Part shown: positions 1 to 7,795 of the stretch, in pieces
Position numbering within the stretch: the first letter of the stretch is position 1
Layout of the letters: each line of letters opens with the position of its first letter
Assembly (NCBI GenBank): GCA_007693605.1
Contig: REDG01000059.1
Location: 1-33,079, forward strand
Direction of reading: 5' to 3'
DNA length: 33,079 nt
From: Bradymonadales bacterium
Lineage (GTDB): Bacteria > Bdellovibrionota > UBA2394
The notes under the pieces: generated by a model
Told to the model about the DNA's origin: nothing
Seen by the model: the letters and a program-made list of their open reading frames with translations, nothing else
Database searches by the model: none
Program-made: the position numbers and the translations under genes

Positions 1-156
1 AGCGAGCATCGCAGTGTGGTTTAGATGCCACTCGAGAAGCGCAGCGACGCAGCCGCCACTGCAACGCGGGAAAGGAGCGTTGCAGCCATCCTCAAATCAT
101 GTCGACCGAAGGTCGACCTGAATGAGGGGGCAGATGGGCCTTTAGCGCCACTCCCG
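1..156. other. Non-coding 3' flank of ftsK with two adjacent hairpins
   Basis: I see no convincing gene here. The stretch has a perfect 9-bp inverted repeat (59-67 with 77-85, 9-nt loop). It is followed directly by a 7-bp perfect hairpin (101-107 with 111-117, GAA loop), whose stem can be extended by CCTCA (90-94) with TGAGG (123-127). Neither is followed by a T-tract on either strand, so they are not classic intrinsic terminators. They lie just downstream of the ftsK stop codon and would be in its 3' UTR. They could be a structured RNA, a transcript-end stabiliser, or part of a neighbouring gene's leader beyond the window. Confidence 0.4.
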
Positions 157-2595
157 TTAAGGATCGATGGAGCTTTGAATCAGAAGCTCTCTGCCCTTAC
201 CGCCGTTTTGCGGAGCAGACACAATGCCTTCGGCTTCCATCCGTTCGATGAGCCGTGCGGCGCGGTTGTAACCCACCCGAAGCCGTCTTTGCAGCATGCT
301 GGCAGAAGGGCTTTGTGTTTCAAACACCACCTGGAGGGCCCGATCATAGAGATCATCATCTAGCTCATCATAGGTGACGCCCGTCTCATCTTCTTCAGAA
401 TGCGTGTCGAGATCGATCGATGTCGAATAGTCTGCCGCCCCTTGAGACTTCAAGTGTTGAACAATTCGAGAAATCTCGTCGTCTGAGATAAAGGGGCCGT
501 GCAATCTTTCAAGTCGACTGGTGCCTGGTGGAAGAAAGAGCATATCGCCGTCTCCGATCAGGTTTTCCGCGCCTGAACCGTCAATGATGGTTCGACTGTC
601 CACTTTTGAAGCGACTTGATAGGCCACACGGGTCGGAAAGTTGGCTTTGATCACGCCGGTGAGAACATCGACCGAAGGTCTTTGGGTGGCAACGATCAGA
701 TGAATTCCTGCGGCTCGGGCCATTTGAGCGAGTCGAGCAATCGACTCCTCAACATCTCGCGAGGCTACCATAATCAAATCCGCTAGCTCGTCGATGACGA
801 TACAGATCTGGGGCAGTTTCACATACTCTTGAGAGGGGTCTTCAGAGAGGGGGAGGGAGCTTTGACCCTCAGTCTCTTCTTCAATCAAGGCTGAAGTGGA
901 CGCCTCTGCCCGAGCGGCTTCTTCGATCTCTTTTTCAAGTTCTTCTTGGCTAAGTCGTTCGACCTTCTCGTTGTAAGACTTCAGATTTCTGGCGCCCAAA
1001 GACGAGATCAACTTGTAACGCCTCTCCATTTCTCGAACGGCCCATTGGAGGGCGCGGGCCGCTCGCTTTGGATCGGTCACGACGGGCAACATGAGGTGGG
1101 GGACGCCTTCGTAGAGCGAAAGCTCAAGCATTTTTGGATCAATCATGATCATCTTCAACTCATCCGGCGAGGCTTTGTAGAGCATGCTCACAATCATGCA
1201 ATTGAGCCCCACGGACTTACCAGAGCCGGTCGCTCCGGCGATCAACAAATGGGGCATTTTTGAAAGATCCGCCACAAAGGCCTCTCCGCTGGTTGTCTTT
1301 CCGAGAGCGATGGTCAGAGGAGATCGAGAGTTCTGAAACAAGGTGGATCTCAAGATGTCTTTCAAAGCCACAGTTTGTCGTCGATGATTGGGAATCTCAA
1401 TGCCCACCGCCGCCTTTCCTGGAATGGGCGCCAAGATTCGAATGCTCATCGACTTCATGGCCATTTTTAGATCGTCGGTTAGATTCAAAATGTTTTTAAC
1501 CTTCACGCCGGCAGCGGGTTCAAACTCATAAAGAGTAATGATCGGGCCGGGCCGAATGTCCGTGACCTGTCCTTGAATTCCAAAATCTGAAAGCTTTTGT
1601 TCGAGCGCCTTAGAGTTTTCAACGAGTTCGTTGCGAGAGACCTCATAAGAGTCGCCGTCTCCATCTTCCAGAAGCGCCAAAGACGGAGCCTCGAAAGCCG
1701 AATCCTCTGTGGAGGCTTTCTTTTTTCTCTTGGGAATTTCTTTCAAGAGGATTTCGCGAGAGGAATCTTTGGTCTGAAAAAGCGGAAGATTGAAGCTGAA
1801 ACGAGCCGTCTCTTTTTCTGAGTCTTTGGGAGTGTCTCTAAGCTTTCGGGCTTTTGTCTCTAGGGGCGATAGGGCGTCTAAGGCTTCTTGGGGTGGGTTC
1901 TTTCGTTGAAACAAATCATCTAATTTTTTTCCGAGGGGGATCTCTTCTATGGGCTTTCGCTTTGGCAGAAATGATCTGAGGCTCATCAGATTTTCTCTAA
2001 AGAAGGCTTTCAGCCTGGTAAAATCGGGGCCTTTCCAGTGGAAGTTCTCCGGGAGTTGTCCCAGTCGTTCAGAAAACAAAACCCCCGCAAACCAGAGTCC
2101 GCCCAGAAACAAAACGGCAGAGCCGAAGGGGCTAAAGGCATAACTCCCAGCTTGGGAGACGACGAAACCCAAAATTCCGCCGGCGGGTACTTCTTGGTAA
2201 AGAGACCAGCCCGTCAGACCCAGGAGCCCAGAAAGACAAACAAGACCGAGAGCGAGCCCGAGCGCCATTCGCTTGGGCCCCCGCTTGGTTTTGGCTTTGG
2301 CCAGTCGAATGTCGTAATCTTGGGGACGCATACACAAAAGACCAAAGCCGAGGCCTCCAAGTCCCAGTAGGTAGGCGATCAAGCCTAGAGATTGAAGCAT
2401 CAAGTCAGAACTCCAGCTCCCAACGAGGCCCCCCCAGTTGCGGATAGTCTCCGTCTCAGTGCTTCGGAAGCTCCAAGAGGGGTCGCTTGCGGAGTAGCTG
2501 AATAGGCTGATCAAAATGAAGCTAGAAATGACAAGGCTGCCGACCCCAAGCAATGGCTTTGCGGGCTCTTGTTTTTTTAATGGCGATTGAACCAA
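157..2595 (-). CDS. ftsK: DNA translocase FtsK/SpoIIIE
   Basis: Septum-located DNA pump that moves chromosome termini to the daughter cells and activates Xer recombination at dif. The protein is 812 aa. The N-terminal 180 residues hold about four hydrophobic segments (near 15-35, 65-90, 110-130, 155-175). A charged linker follows, then the motor: Walker A GATGSGKS at 454-461 and Walker B ICIVIDELAD at 597-606, followed by the family signature around ATQRPSVDVLTG. Residues about 745-805 form the winged-helix gamma domain that reads KOPS. The start is TTG at 2595, chosen because GGGGGAG lies about 7 nt upstream and the next in-frame Met (89) would remove membrane segments. A Glu-rich stretch of about 40 residues (548-590) separates the Walker motifs. 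Family assignment is certain; the linker is shorter than in E. coli FtsK. Confidence 0.97.
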   Translation of the reverse strand: MVQSPLKKQEPAKPLLGVGSLVISSFILISLFSYSASDPSWSFRSTETETIRNWGGLVGSWSSDLMLQSLGLIAYLLGLGGLGFGLLCMRPQDYDIRLAKAKTKRGPKRMALGLALGLVCLSGLLGLTGWSLYQEVPAGGILGFVVSQAGSYAFSPFGSAVLFLGGLWFAGVLFSERLGQLPENFHWKGPDFTRLKAFFRENLMSLRSFLPKRKPIEEIPLGKKLDDLFQRKNPPQEALDALSPLETKARKLRDTPKDSEKETARFSFNLPLFQTKDSSREILLKEIPKRKKKASTEDSAFEAPSLALLEDGDGDSYEVSRNELVENSKALEQKLSDFGIQGQVTDIRPGPIITLYEFEPAAGVKVKNILNLTDDLKMAMKSMSIRILAPIPGKAAVGIEIPNHRRQTVALKDILRSTLFQNSRSPLTIALGKTTSGEAFVADLSKMPHLLIAGATGSGKSVGLNCMIVSMLYKASPDELKMIMIDPKMLELSLYEGVPHLMLPVVTDPKRAARALQWAVREMERRYKLISSLGARNLKSYNEKVERLSQEELEKEIEEAARAEASTSALIEEETEGQSSLPLSEDPSQEYVKLPQICIVIDELADLIMVASRDVEESIARLAQMARAAGIHLIVATQRPSVDVLTGVIKANFPTRVAYQVASKVDSRTIIDGSGAENLIGDGDMLFLPPGTSRLERLHGPFISDDEISRIVQHLKSQGAADYSTSIDLDTHSEEDETGVTYDELDDDLYDRALQVVFETQSPSASMLQRRLRVGYNRAARLIERMEAEGIVSAPQNGGKGRELLIQSSIDP

Positions 2596-2663
2596 GATCT
2601 CTCCCCCAGCTCTAGTTTATCGAAGCCGGCTGAAAAGTCTGAGTAAAATTCACAGATTGTCTG

Positions 2664-2678
2664 CGCTGCGGCGCAGCG
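2664..2678. promoter_or_regulatory. 7-bp dyad in the ftsK/tatA divergent region
   Basis: CGCTGCG and CGCAGCG flank a single central G, giving a 15-bp dyad in the 163-bp gap between the divergent ftsK and tatA genes. Its position suits an operator acting on one or both promoters. As RNA only a 5-bp stem could form. No matching regulator is identifiable, so the role is inference. Confidence 0.3.
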
Positions 2679-2741
2679 TAAGAAATGAGGGCGAAGGGGC
2701 TTGGACATCGAGAAAGCCTCTGCTTTCCTTTGAAGCTCGGA

Positions 2742-2747
2742 TATAAT
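2742..2747 (+). promoter_or_regulatory. Candidate -10 box of tatA
   Basis: A perfect TATAAT lies 11 bp before the tatA ATG. I find no good -35 box at 16-18 bp spacing. If this hexamer is used, transcription would begin about 4-7 nt before the start codon, giving a nearly leaderless mRNA. No clear Shine-Dalgarno sequence precedes tatA, which is consistent with that. Confidence 0.4.
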
Positions 2748-2758
2748 AGAGCTGGTTT

Positions 2759-2974
2759 ATGTTCGGTTTAGGAACCACAGAGTTATTGATCTTGGCCGCA
2801 GTGGTCGTGCTTTTGTTTGGGGCCTCCAAATTGCCTCAGCTGGGCGCCGGGCTTGGCCAGGGAATTCGAAATTTCAAGAAATCTCTCAAGGACAAAGACG
2901 CGATCGATATCACCCCGGAAGACGAGAAGAAGAACGAGAAGAACGGGCAGTCAAATGATAAGAACTCAGACTGA
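2759..2974 (+). CDS. tatA: Twin-arginine translocase subunit TatA/TatE
   Basis: Pore-forming subunit of the Tat pathway, which exports folded proteins across the inner membrane. The 71-aa protein has the classic layout: a short N-terminus MFGLGTTELL, one hydrophobic helix (about 8-21), the FGASKLPQLG hinge, an amphipathic helix to about residue 45, and a highly charged Lys/Glu/Asp tail. The conserved FG at the hinge and the Glu at position 8 are present. It is slightly shorter than typical TatA and close to TatE in length. No tatB or tatC lies beside it, so it is a stand-alone copy. It is divergent from ftsK. No strong ribosome binding site is visible (see the TATAAT box at 2742). Confidence 0.93.
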   Translation: MFGLGTTELLILAAVVVLLFGASKLPQLGAGLGQGIRNFKKSLKDKDAIDITPEDEKKNEKNGQSNDKNSD

Positions 2975-3282
2975 AGGGGCGGCCACCGCCACCCCAGAAG
3001 CCTCTTTTATCTACTGAGCCTCGTTAAAACCAAAGGCCTCGACAAAGGCCTCATAGTTTTCCCTCAAGTGAAGTGATTTTTTTGATAAACGAGATCTTGC
3101 TGCCTATTTGTTCTTCAAAAAAGTGAAAGTTTAGACTTCCATCGACAACGATGGGAGAGACCAATCTGAGAAGCCTGGATGAGACTGTTGCCAGACTCCC
3201 AGAATCAGTTTGCTGTCTGTCGGGCGATGCCGGACGACTCCGCTCTACTCTTCCGTCCAGTCAGAGAAAGTTCACTCGCAAA
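2975..3282. other. Intergenic region between tatA and the convergent rluA-type gene
   Basis: I see no convincing gene in these 308 bp. Two hairpins are visible. AGGCCT is repeated at 3034-3039 and 3046-3051 (a 6-bp stem, followed 8 nt later by TTTT) and may be a weak tatA terminator. A 9-bp stem with an ACAA loop lies at 3136-3157. The second may mark the end of the minus-strand operon, but the nearest T-run on that strand is about 15 nt away. A 68-aa plus-strand ORF from 3151 runs into the opposite gene and looks like chance. Confidence 0.35.
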
Positions 3283-4032
3283 TCAATCGGGCGTGCTGAA
3301 GGCTGGCCAATCCTCTGGAGCAGATGCAAGAAAGCAGAGATCTTGAGGGCTTCCTAAGAGTGTGGCAGGGAGATCGAGTCGAGAGGCATGAAGACCAAAG
3401 AACTCGAGCTTCTCGTCCTGCTGGTTTAAAGCTTCCCTTTTCGACTGAAGAGGAAGGCCATAGAGAGGGTCGCCAATAATCGGGGCGTCAAAGAAGGCGA
3501 AGCCCGCTCGAATCTGATGTCGACGGCCCGGGCCAATCAATTCTACTTCCAAGAGCCGAGCATTTTTGGGTCCGACTTTTAAGAGCCCCCCAATCTGGCG
3601 CCATGAACATTGCCCCCGTTGTTCGTTCGGGCCGAATCGCGACACGCTGATCTTTTTCGATCGTTTGTAGCGGCTCTGAAAACAGAGATCAAAATGACCG
3701 CGGCTTGGAAGTTCCGCCTGAGCCTCCACCAATGCCCAATAGCGCTTGCGAACTTGAACTCCAGAGAAGGCATCTCGGAGCAGATGGTAGGTGTCGAGAC
3801 TTCTCGCTATCATCAAGCAGCCTGAGGTTAAAAAATCGAGTCGATGCACAATTCCAGACTCGGGCAGATTCTCGGCAACTTCGGGATCGGCGGTTTTCAG
3901 CCAATCTTCAACGCTGGGCTCGTTCGTGCGACCAGACCCCACCGAGTGCCAGCCACGAGATTTGTTCAAGACCTTAAACTCATGTGATGAATAAATGACA
4001 TCTGGCTCTTTGTTCATGCGCCCGAGATTCAA
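3283..4032 (-). CDS. RluA-family RNA pseudouridine synthase
   Basis: Converts uridine to pseudouridine in rRNA or tRNA. The 249-aa protein has the RluA catalytic motif HRLDFLTSG with catalytic Asp66, the GRRHQIR motif (usually GRTHQIR) in its C-terminal half, and the GDPLYG block. It has no N-terminal S4 domain, so it is of the short RluA/RluC catalytic-core type. The exact substrate cannot be read from sequence. The reading frame opens with TTG at 4032, which overlaps the stop of the Hsp70 gene (TTGA) and implies translational coupling. An ATG at 4017 (MNKEPDVIY) is the alternative start. It is the last gene of the xer/J-protein/Hsp70 operon. Confidence 0.88.
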   Translation of the reverse strand: MNLGRMNKEPDVIYSSHEFKVLNKSRGWHSVGSGRTNEPSVEDWLKTADPEVAENLPESGIVHRLDFLTSGCLMIARSLDTYHLLRDAFSGVQVRKRYWALVEAQAELPSRGHFDLCFQSRYKRSKKISVSRFGPNEQRGQCSWRQIGGLLKVGPKNARLLEVELIGPGRRHQIRAGFAFFDAPIIGDPLYGLPLQSKREALNQQDEKLEFFGLHASRLDLPATLLGSPQDLCFLASAPEDWPAFSTPD

Positions 4033-5612
4033 AGACTCTCAGTTTTTTCTTCAAGGACTTCTTTGATTTCTTGATTGGCAAGGCCCGGTCTTTCGGCTTC
4101 TTGTAAATACGAAGCCGCCGTGACCACAATGCTTTGCTCTCGCTTTGTCACCATGTCTCGTGCAGAAACTTCTAAGATACCGTTAGAGTCGATTGAAAAG
4201 TTGACTTCAATTTGGGGCTCTCCTGCCGGAGCCCTCGGCAAATCGGTGAGCGTAAACTCGCCTAAGAGCTGATTGTCGTTTGCCAACCGGCTTTCGCCCT
4301 GAAGCACCTGAATCTTCACAGACTCCTGATTCTCAGTCACCGTCGTAAAAATATGACTGGCCTGAGCGGGGATGGTCTGGTTTTTGGCAATGAGGATCTT
4401 CATATACCCCCCAGCCGTGCGCACTCCCAAACTCATGGGAGTTACATCCAACAGTAGAATCGGGGCTTCTTCTTCAAGCAAAGTCTCTCCTAAGATTGCG
4501 GCCCCCAAGGCGACCGCTTCGTCAGGATGAATGTTCTTAGAGGGCGGCTTCTGAAAAAAATCATGAACCTTCTGTTGAATCAATGGCATTCGAGTCATGC
4601 CGCCCACCAAAAGAACCTCGTCAATGTCTTTGGCCTTGAGCGCGGCCATCTCTAAAGCCGAGGCGGTGATCTCAATGGTTTGATCGACCACCTCTTCTGT
4701 TAAGCGCTCCAGCTCCGAGCGATGAAGTGAGGCTTTCAAATGCTTCGACTCTTCATTGATGGTCGTAATGAAGGGAAGATTGATTTCCGTTTCGAGTTGA
4801 GACGAGAGCTGACACTTGGCGGTCTCTGCCGCGTCTTTTAATCTCTGCAAAGCCATGGGGTCGCTCTTTAGGTTAATGCCAGTCTCAGACTCAAAGTTGG
4901 AGTTGATATAGTCTAAGATACGAAGATCAAAGTCTTCACCACCCAAGAAGGTGTTGCCCGCTGTCGATAGAACTTCGAAAGTGTCTGAGCTGATATCCAA
5001 AATAGAGATGTCGAAGGTGCCGCCCCCAAGATCATAAACGGCTAGCTTTTTACTCATTCTTTTCTTAAAGCCAAAAGCCAATGCCGCCGCTGTCGGCTCA
5101 TTCACAATGCGAAGTACATCTAAACCCGCCACCTCACCCGCGTCTTTAGTGGCCTGTCTCTGTCCGTCTGAAAAATAAGCAGGCACCGTGATGACCGCCT
5201 TCTCAAGGCGCTCTCCCACGGCTTCTTCAGCGATGGCCTTAATCTGTTTCAGAATAAGTGCCGAGACTTCTTGAATGGGATGCGACTTTCCGAAACATTT
5301 CACGCGAGGGTCGCGATTGGGGCCTTGAGTGATTTCGTAAGGCACAAGCTCTCGGGCTTTCTGAACTTCGGGAGACTCAAAATTTCTTCCGATCAGTCGC
5401 TTTGCGGCGTAGATGGTGTTTTGAGGGTTGGTGATCGCCTGCCGTTTGGCGATATGTCCCAACATTACGCTTCCGTCAGGATTGAAGGCGACGATCGAAG
5501 GCAGAGTGCGGTGTCCACCCTTTTGCTCCAAGACTCGGGCTTCTCCGTTCTGACAAATGGCCACGCAGGAGTAGGTGGTGCCCAAATCGATACCCAAGAC
5601 GATCTCACTCAT
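4029..5612 (-). CDS. Lidless Hsp70 (DnaK paralogue)
   Basis: ATP-dependent chaperone of the Hsp70 family. The ATPase domain spans about residues 1-385 and carries the family signatures [12 protein letters not shown] at the N-terminus, [15 protein letters not shown] in the middle and [14 protein letters not shown] near 340. A linker with LLLDVTP follows, then the beta-sandwich substrate-binding subdomain (about 395-505). The protein stops at 527 residues, whereas DnaK is about 610-640, so nearly all of the alpha-helical lid is absent. The tail after the beta domain is about 20 residues, Glu-rich, with no EEVD-like end. The ATG at 5612 follows the J-domain gene by 5 bp, so the pair is probably co-translated. 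It is probably a specialised second Hsp70, not the housekeeping DnaK, which usually sits with grpE and dnaJ. HscA/HscC-type relatives are the alternative label. Confidence 0.92.
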   Translation of the reverse strand: MSEIVLGIDLGTTYSCVAICQNGEARVLEQKGGHRTLPSIVAFNPDGSVMLGHIAKRQAITNPQNTIYAAKRLIGRNFESPEVQKARELVPYEITQGPNRDPRVKCFGKSHPIQEVSALILKQIKAIAEEAVGERLEKAVITVPAYFSDGQRQATKDAGEVAGLDVLRIVNEPTAAALAFGFKKRMSKKLAVYDLGGGTFDISILDISSDTFEVLSTAGNTFLGGEDFDLRILDYINSNFESETGINLKSDPMALQRLKDAAETAKCQLSSQLETEINLPFITTINEESKHLKASLHRSELERLTEEVVDQTIEITASALEMAALKAKDIDEVLLVGGMTRMPLIQQKVHDFFQKPPSKNIHPDEAVALGAAILGETLLEEEAPILLLDVTPMSLGVRTAGGYMKILIAKNQTIPAQASHIFTTVTENQESVKIQVLQGESRLANDNQLLGEFTLTDLPRAPAGEPQIEVNFSIDSNGILEVSARDMVTKREQSIVVTAASYLQEAERPGLANQEIKEVLEEKTESL

Positions 5613-5617
5613 GGGGA

Positions 5618-6886
5618 CTATCTTAACTTTTCTTTCCAGCGAGTGGCGAGAGCATTTTCAGGATCTCTTCGAAGAATCTCCTGACACTCGAGTGAGGCCT
5701 TTTTCGACTCCCCCAGCTGATGATAAATCTTCATGAGCTCGATGCCGGGTCGAACATCTTTCGACAGACCCGCTTTCGCTCGTTTCAGCAATTCAATCGC
5801 ATCTTTCGATTGTTCGGGGTCCGCGAGAAAGAGTGTCTTTCCGGCCAAGAAGGCTGCCTCCATATTTTTTGGGTCGAGTCGAAAAGCGGTCGAGGCCTCG
5901 CGGTAGGCCTTCAGGGTCTTTTCTGAAGCGAAATCCTCTTCGGCCTGTTTCAGATGAGAAACAGCATTCTCTCGGTCGACGAAAGCCTGAATTCTCTCCA
6001 GCGAAGTTTGAATCTCTTTGTTCTTCGGATCTAGTCTGAGAGCGGCCTGGTAGACCTCATAAGCCTTCCCATACTGATGACTCTGAGAAAACTCCTCTGC
6101 CTCCTTTAGCAGATGACGAACTTTTCCCATCATGGCGAGTTTTGGGTCGAGCTTGCTGAGATCGCGCTTTGAAGTAGAGTTCTTTTTTGCGGCAGCGCTT
6201 GAGGAGTGTTTCGCTTTCAACTGTCTCACCAGGGCTTCTCGATCGTGAGGGTTCTTGATCGAGCCATAAGCCCTTTGAATATGATTGAACAAGAGGTCGA
6301 GCCTTCGTTTGTAGGGGCCCAAATCCTTTCGAAAATAGCGATCGGGGTGAAAGCTTCTCGAAAGTTTCAAGTATCGTTGTTTGATTTCAGATTCGCTCGC
6401 CAAAGGATGCAGACCCAAAACTTCAAAGGCATTCTTTTTTTCAATTTCGTGCAAGTGGGTCAAAACCTCAATTCGAAAATTTTCGGGCAGATCCAACAAG
6501 TCAAAGTCGAGGCGATCCATCTGAAGTTGCTCTTGAATCTCTTTGGGCAAATCTTCAATCTTCAGAGGCTTAAGCGTCGTTGGCTGCTTCTGCGCGCTCT
6601 TGTTTGGCGGCACTTTTCGTTCTGGGCTTGGCGGCTTCTTCACCGAAGGCGGAGTCTTCGGGGGGCTGGCCTCTGGCTTGCGTGCTGCGGGGGGGTCTAG
6701 ATTTTCAAGAGCGGCCTTTTTCAAAAGGGCTTCCACAATCTGATTCACGGCTTGAGGCTCCCATGGCGCCAGAGAGTAAAGGTCTTTTAGAGTGCAGGTC
6801 TCGAGAGTTCTCGACCACAGGTAGGCTTCTTCAGAGTTCAACTGAAAGTCGCCTTGTTTTGCTCGAAGTCTGGTTTCTGGTTTCAT
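5618..6886 (-). CDS. J-domain protein with C-terminal TPR repeats
   Basis: Probable dedicated co-chaperone of the Hsp70 encoded immediately downstream. In the 422-aa protein, residues 1-62 form a helical region, 63-105 a Pro/Lys-rich linker, and about 152-220 a J domain with the HPD tripeptide at 180-182. The HPD motif is what stimulates Hsp70 ATPase activity. Residues about 255-420 hold tetratricopeptide repeats (for example around AYEVYQAALRLDPKN and STAFRLDPKNMEAAF). It lacks the Gly/Phe and zinc-finger regions of DnaJ, so it is a class C J protein. ATG at 6886 has GAGAG about 10 nt upstream. It starts 15 bp after the xer gene and ends 5 bp before the Hsp70 gene. The TPR array may select clients; that is inference. 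Confidence 0.9.
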   Translation of the reverse strand: MKPETRLRAKQGDFQLNSEEAYLWSRTLETCTLKDLYSLAPWEPQAVNQIVEALLKKAALENLDPPAARKPEASPPKTPPSVKKPPSPERKVPPNKSAQKQPTTLKPLKIEDLPKEIQEQLQMDRLDFDLLDLPENFRIEVLTHLHEIEKKNAFEVLGLHPLASESEIKQRYLKLSRSFHPDRYFRKDLGPYKRRLDLLFNHIQRAYGSIKNPHDREALVRQLKAKHSSSAAAKKNSTSKRDLSKLDPKLAMMGKVRHLLKEAEEFSQSHQYGKAYEVYQAALRLDPKNKEIQTSLERIQAFVDRENAVSHLKQAEEDFASEKTLKAYREASTAFRLDPKNMEAAFLAGKTLFLADPEQSKDAIELLKRAKAGLSKDVRPGIELMKIYHQLGESKKASLECQEILRRDPENALATRWKEKLR

Positions 6887-6901
6887 GCCCGTGCTCTCAG
6901 T

Positions 6902-7738
6902 CTAGGATCTAGGGTGGGTCCGGTCAAACACTTCAAAAAGTCGCTGTTTTGAAACCTTCAAGTAGTTTTGTGTGGTCGAAAGAGAGCGATGCCCCAAGAG
7001 TTCTTGAATGATGCGAAGATCGGCGCCTTCATCTAACAGGTGTGTCGCGATACTATGCCGAATCAAGTGAGGGTAGACCTTCTGACAAAACTCTTGAGAT
7101 CGACTAGCACGGTAAATCCAACGCCTGGCCTGTCTTGAACTTAGGGGCCGCTCAGGATCTTGGGGAGAGGCAAAGACAAACTCGGATTTTCTTGGCATCA
7201 GGCGCAGCCTTTCTTTCAGAGCCTTTGAGAAGGGGATTCGTCTCATCTTGCGACCCTTCCCAAAAATCTGAAGGCTCTCGTTGGCTTCGTCGATATCTTG
7301 CCATCGAATTTGACAGGCTTCCGAAATTCGAGCCCCTGTCGCATATAAAAACTCGAGCAGTAGGCCCACGAGGCCCTCATTTTCTAGAAGTCTTGAAACA
7401 TCGTCATAATTTAAGACTTTCGGAAGCCGCTGATTTTTTCGGATTTTCGGAAACTCCAGATGCGCAAAAGAGAGGCCACTCTTCTTCTCGATGAAGCGAA
7501 AGAGTTGTCGAAAGCTGGAATACATTCTTCTGAGGCTCGAGGGGCGATAGCGTTTTGAAAGCTGGGCGGCAAACTTCTCCCAATCTCTCTCGTGAAGGCT
7601 TAGAGATGCGTCTTTAAAATAAGCTTCAAGTATTTTTAGGTCGGAGTTTCTCGCTCGAAATGTTTCTGGCGAATAGCCTTTCACCAAGTGTTCACTTCGC
7701 CGATATTCTTCGAGCCAGTACGAAAGAGAGCGCTTCAT
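6902..7738 (-). CDS. Tyrosine recombinase, XerC/XerD type
   Basis: Site-specific recombinase that probably resolves chromosome dimers at dif together with FtsK. The 278-aa protein has a SAM-like N-terminal core-binding domain (1-95) and a C-terminal catalytic domain. Visible catalytic residues are Arg137 (ATGARISE), Lys161, His224 and Arg227 (HLIRHS), His250 (LLGHRSLSTT) and the nucleophile Tyr259 (TQNYLKVS), so it should be active. It is about 20 residues shorter than E. coli XerC/D. Position next to trmFO and topA matches the known topA-trmFO-xerC cluster, which favours XerC, but sequence alone does not separate XerC from XerD. ATG at 7736-7738 has AAAGAGAG directly upstream. It leads the operon with the chaperone pair. 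Confidence 0.92.
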   Translation of the reverse strand: MKRSLSYWLEEYRRSEHLVKGYSPETFRARNSDLKILEAYFKDASLSLHERDWEKFAAQLSKRYRPSSLRRMYSSFRQLFRFIEKKSGLSFAHLEFPKIRKNQRLPKVLNYDDVSRLLENEGLVGLLLEFLYATGARISEACQIRWQDIDEANESLQIFGKGRKMRRIPFSKALKERLRLMPRKSEFVFASPQDPERPLSSRQARRWIYRASRSQEFCQKVYPHLIRHSIATHLLDEGADLRIIQELLGHRSLSTTQNYLKVSKQRLFEVFDRTHPRS

Positions 7739-7765
7739 CTCTCTTTATATTTTACCCCTCTTGCG

Positions 7766-7792
7766 AAAAAAGTTTCGGGGCAAGGCCCCAAC
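7766..7792 (-). terminator. Intrinsic terminator after trmFO
   Basis: On the minus strand GGGGC, a CTT loop and GCCCC form a stem. It is extended by GTT/AAC across a 2-nt bulge and followed directly by six T residues. It starts a few bases after the trmFO stop codon and so probably separates trmFO transcription from the xer operon, whose ATG is 28 bp further on. Confidence 0.55.
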
Positions 7793-7795
7793 GAG

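Noticed and set aside
32-101. 22-codon minus-strand peptide (MAATLLSRVAV...) after ftsK
   Set aside because: The GAGG is only a base or two from its ATG, and the coding potential follows from the hairpin sequence there.
59-150. SAH riboswitch on the plus strand
   Set aside because: Only a core-like AGGAGCGTTGCAG string is present; the CAGGCTC and ACGGCGCTC parts are missing, and the next plus-strand DNA is antisense to ftsK.
25-363. 112-aa plus-strand frame over the ftsK 3' end
   Set aside because: It runs antisense to a certain ftsK coding region for most of its length and has no ribosome binding site.
3151-3357. 68-aa plus-strand frame between tatA and the RluA-type gene
   Set aside because: It overlaps the opposite gene, has no ribosome binding site and shows no familiar composition.
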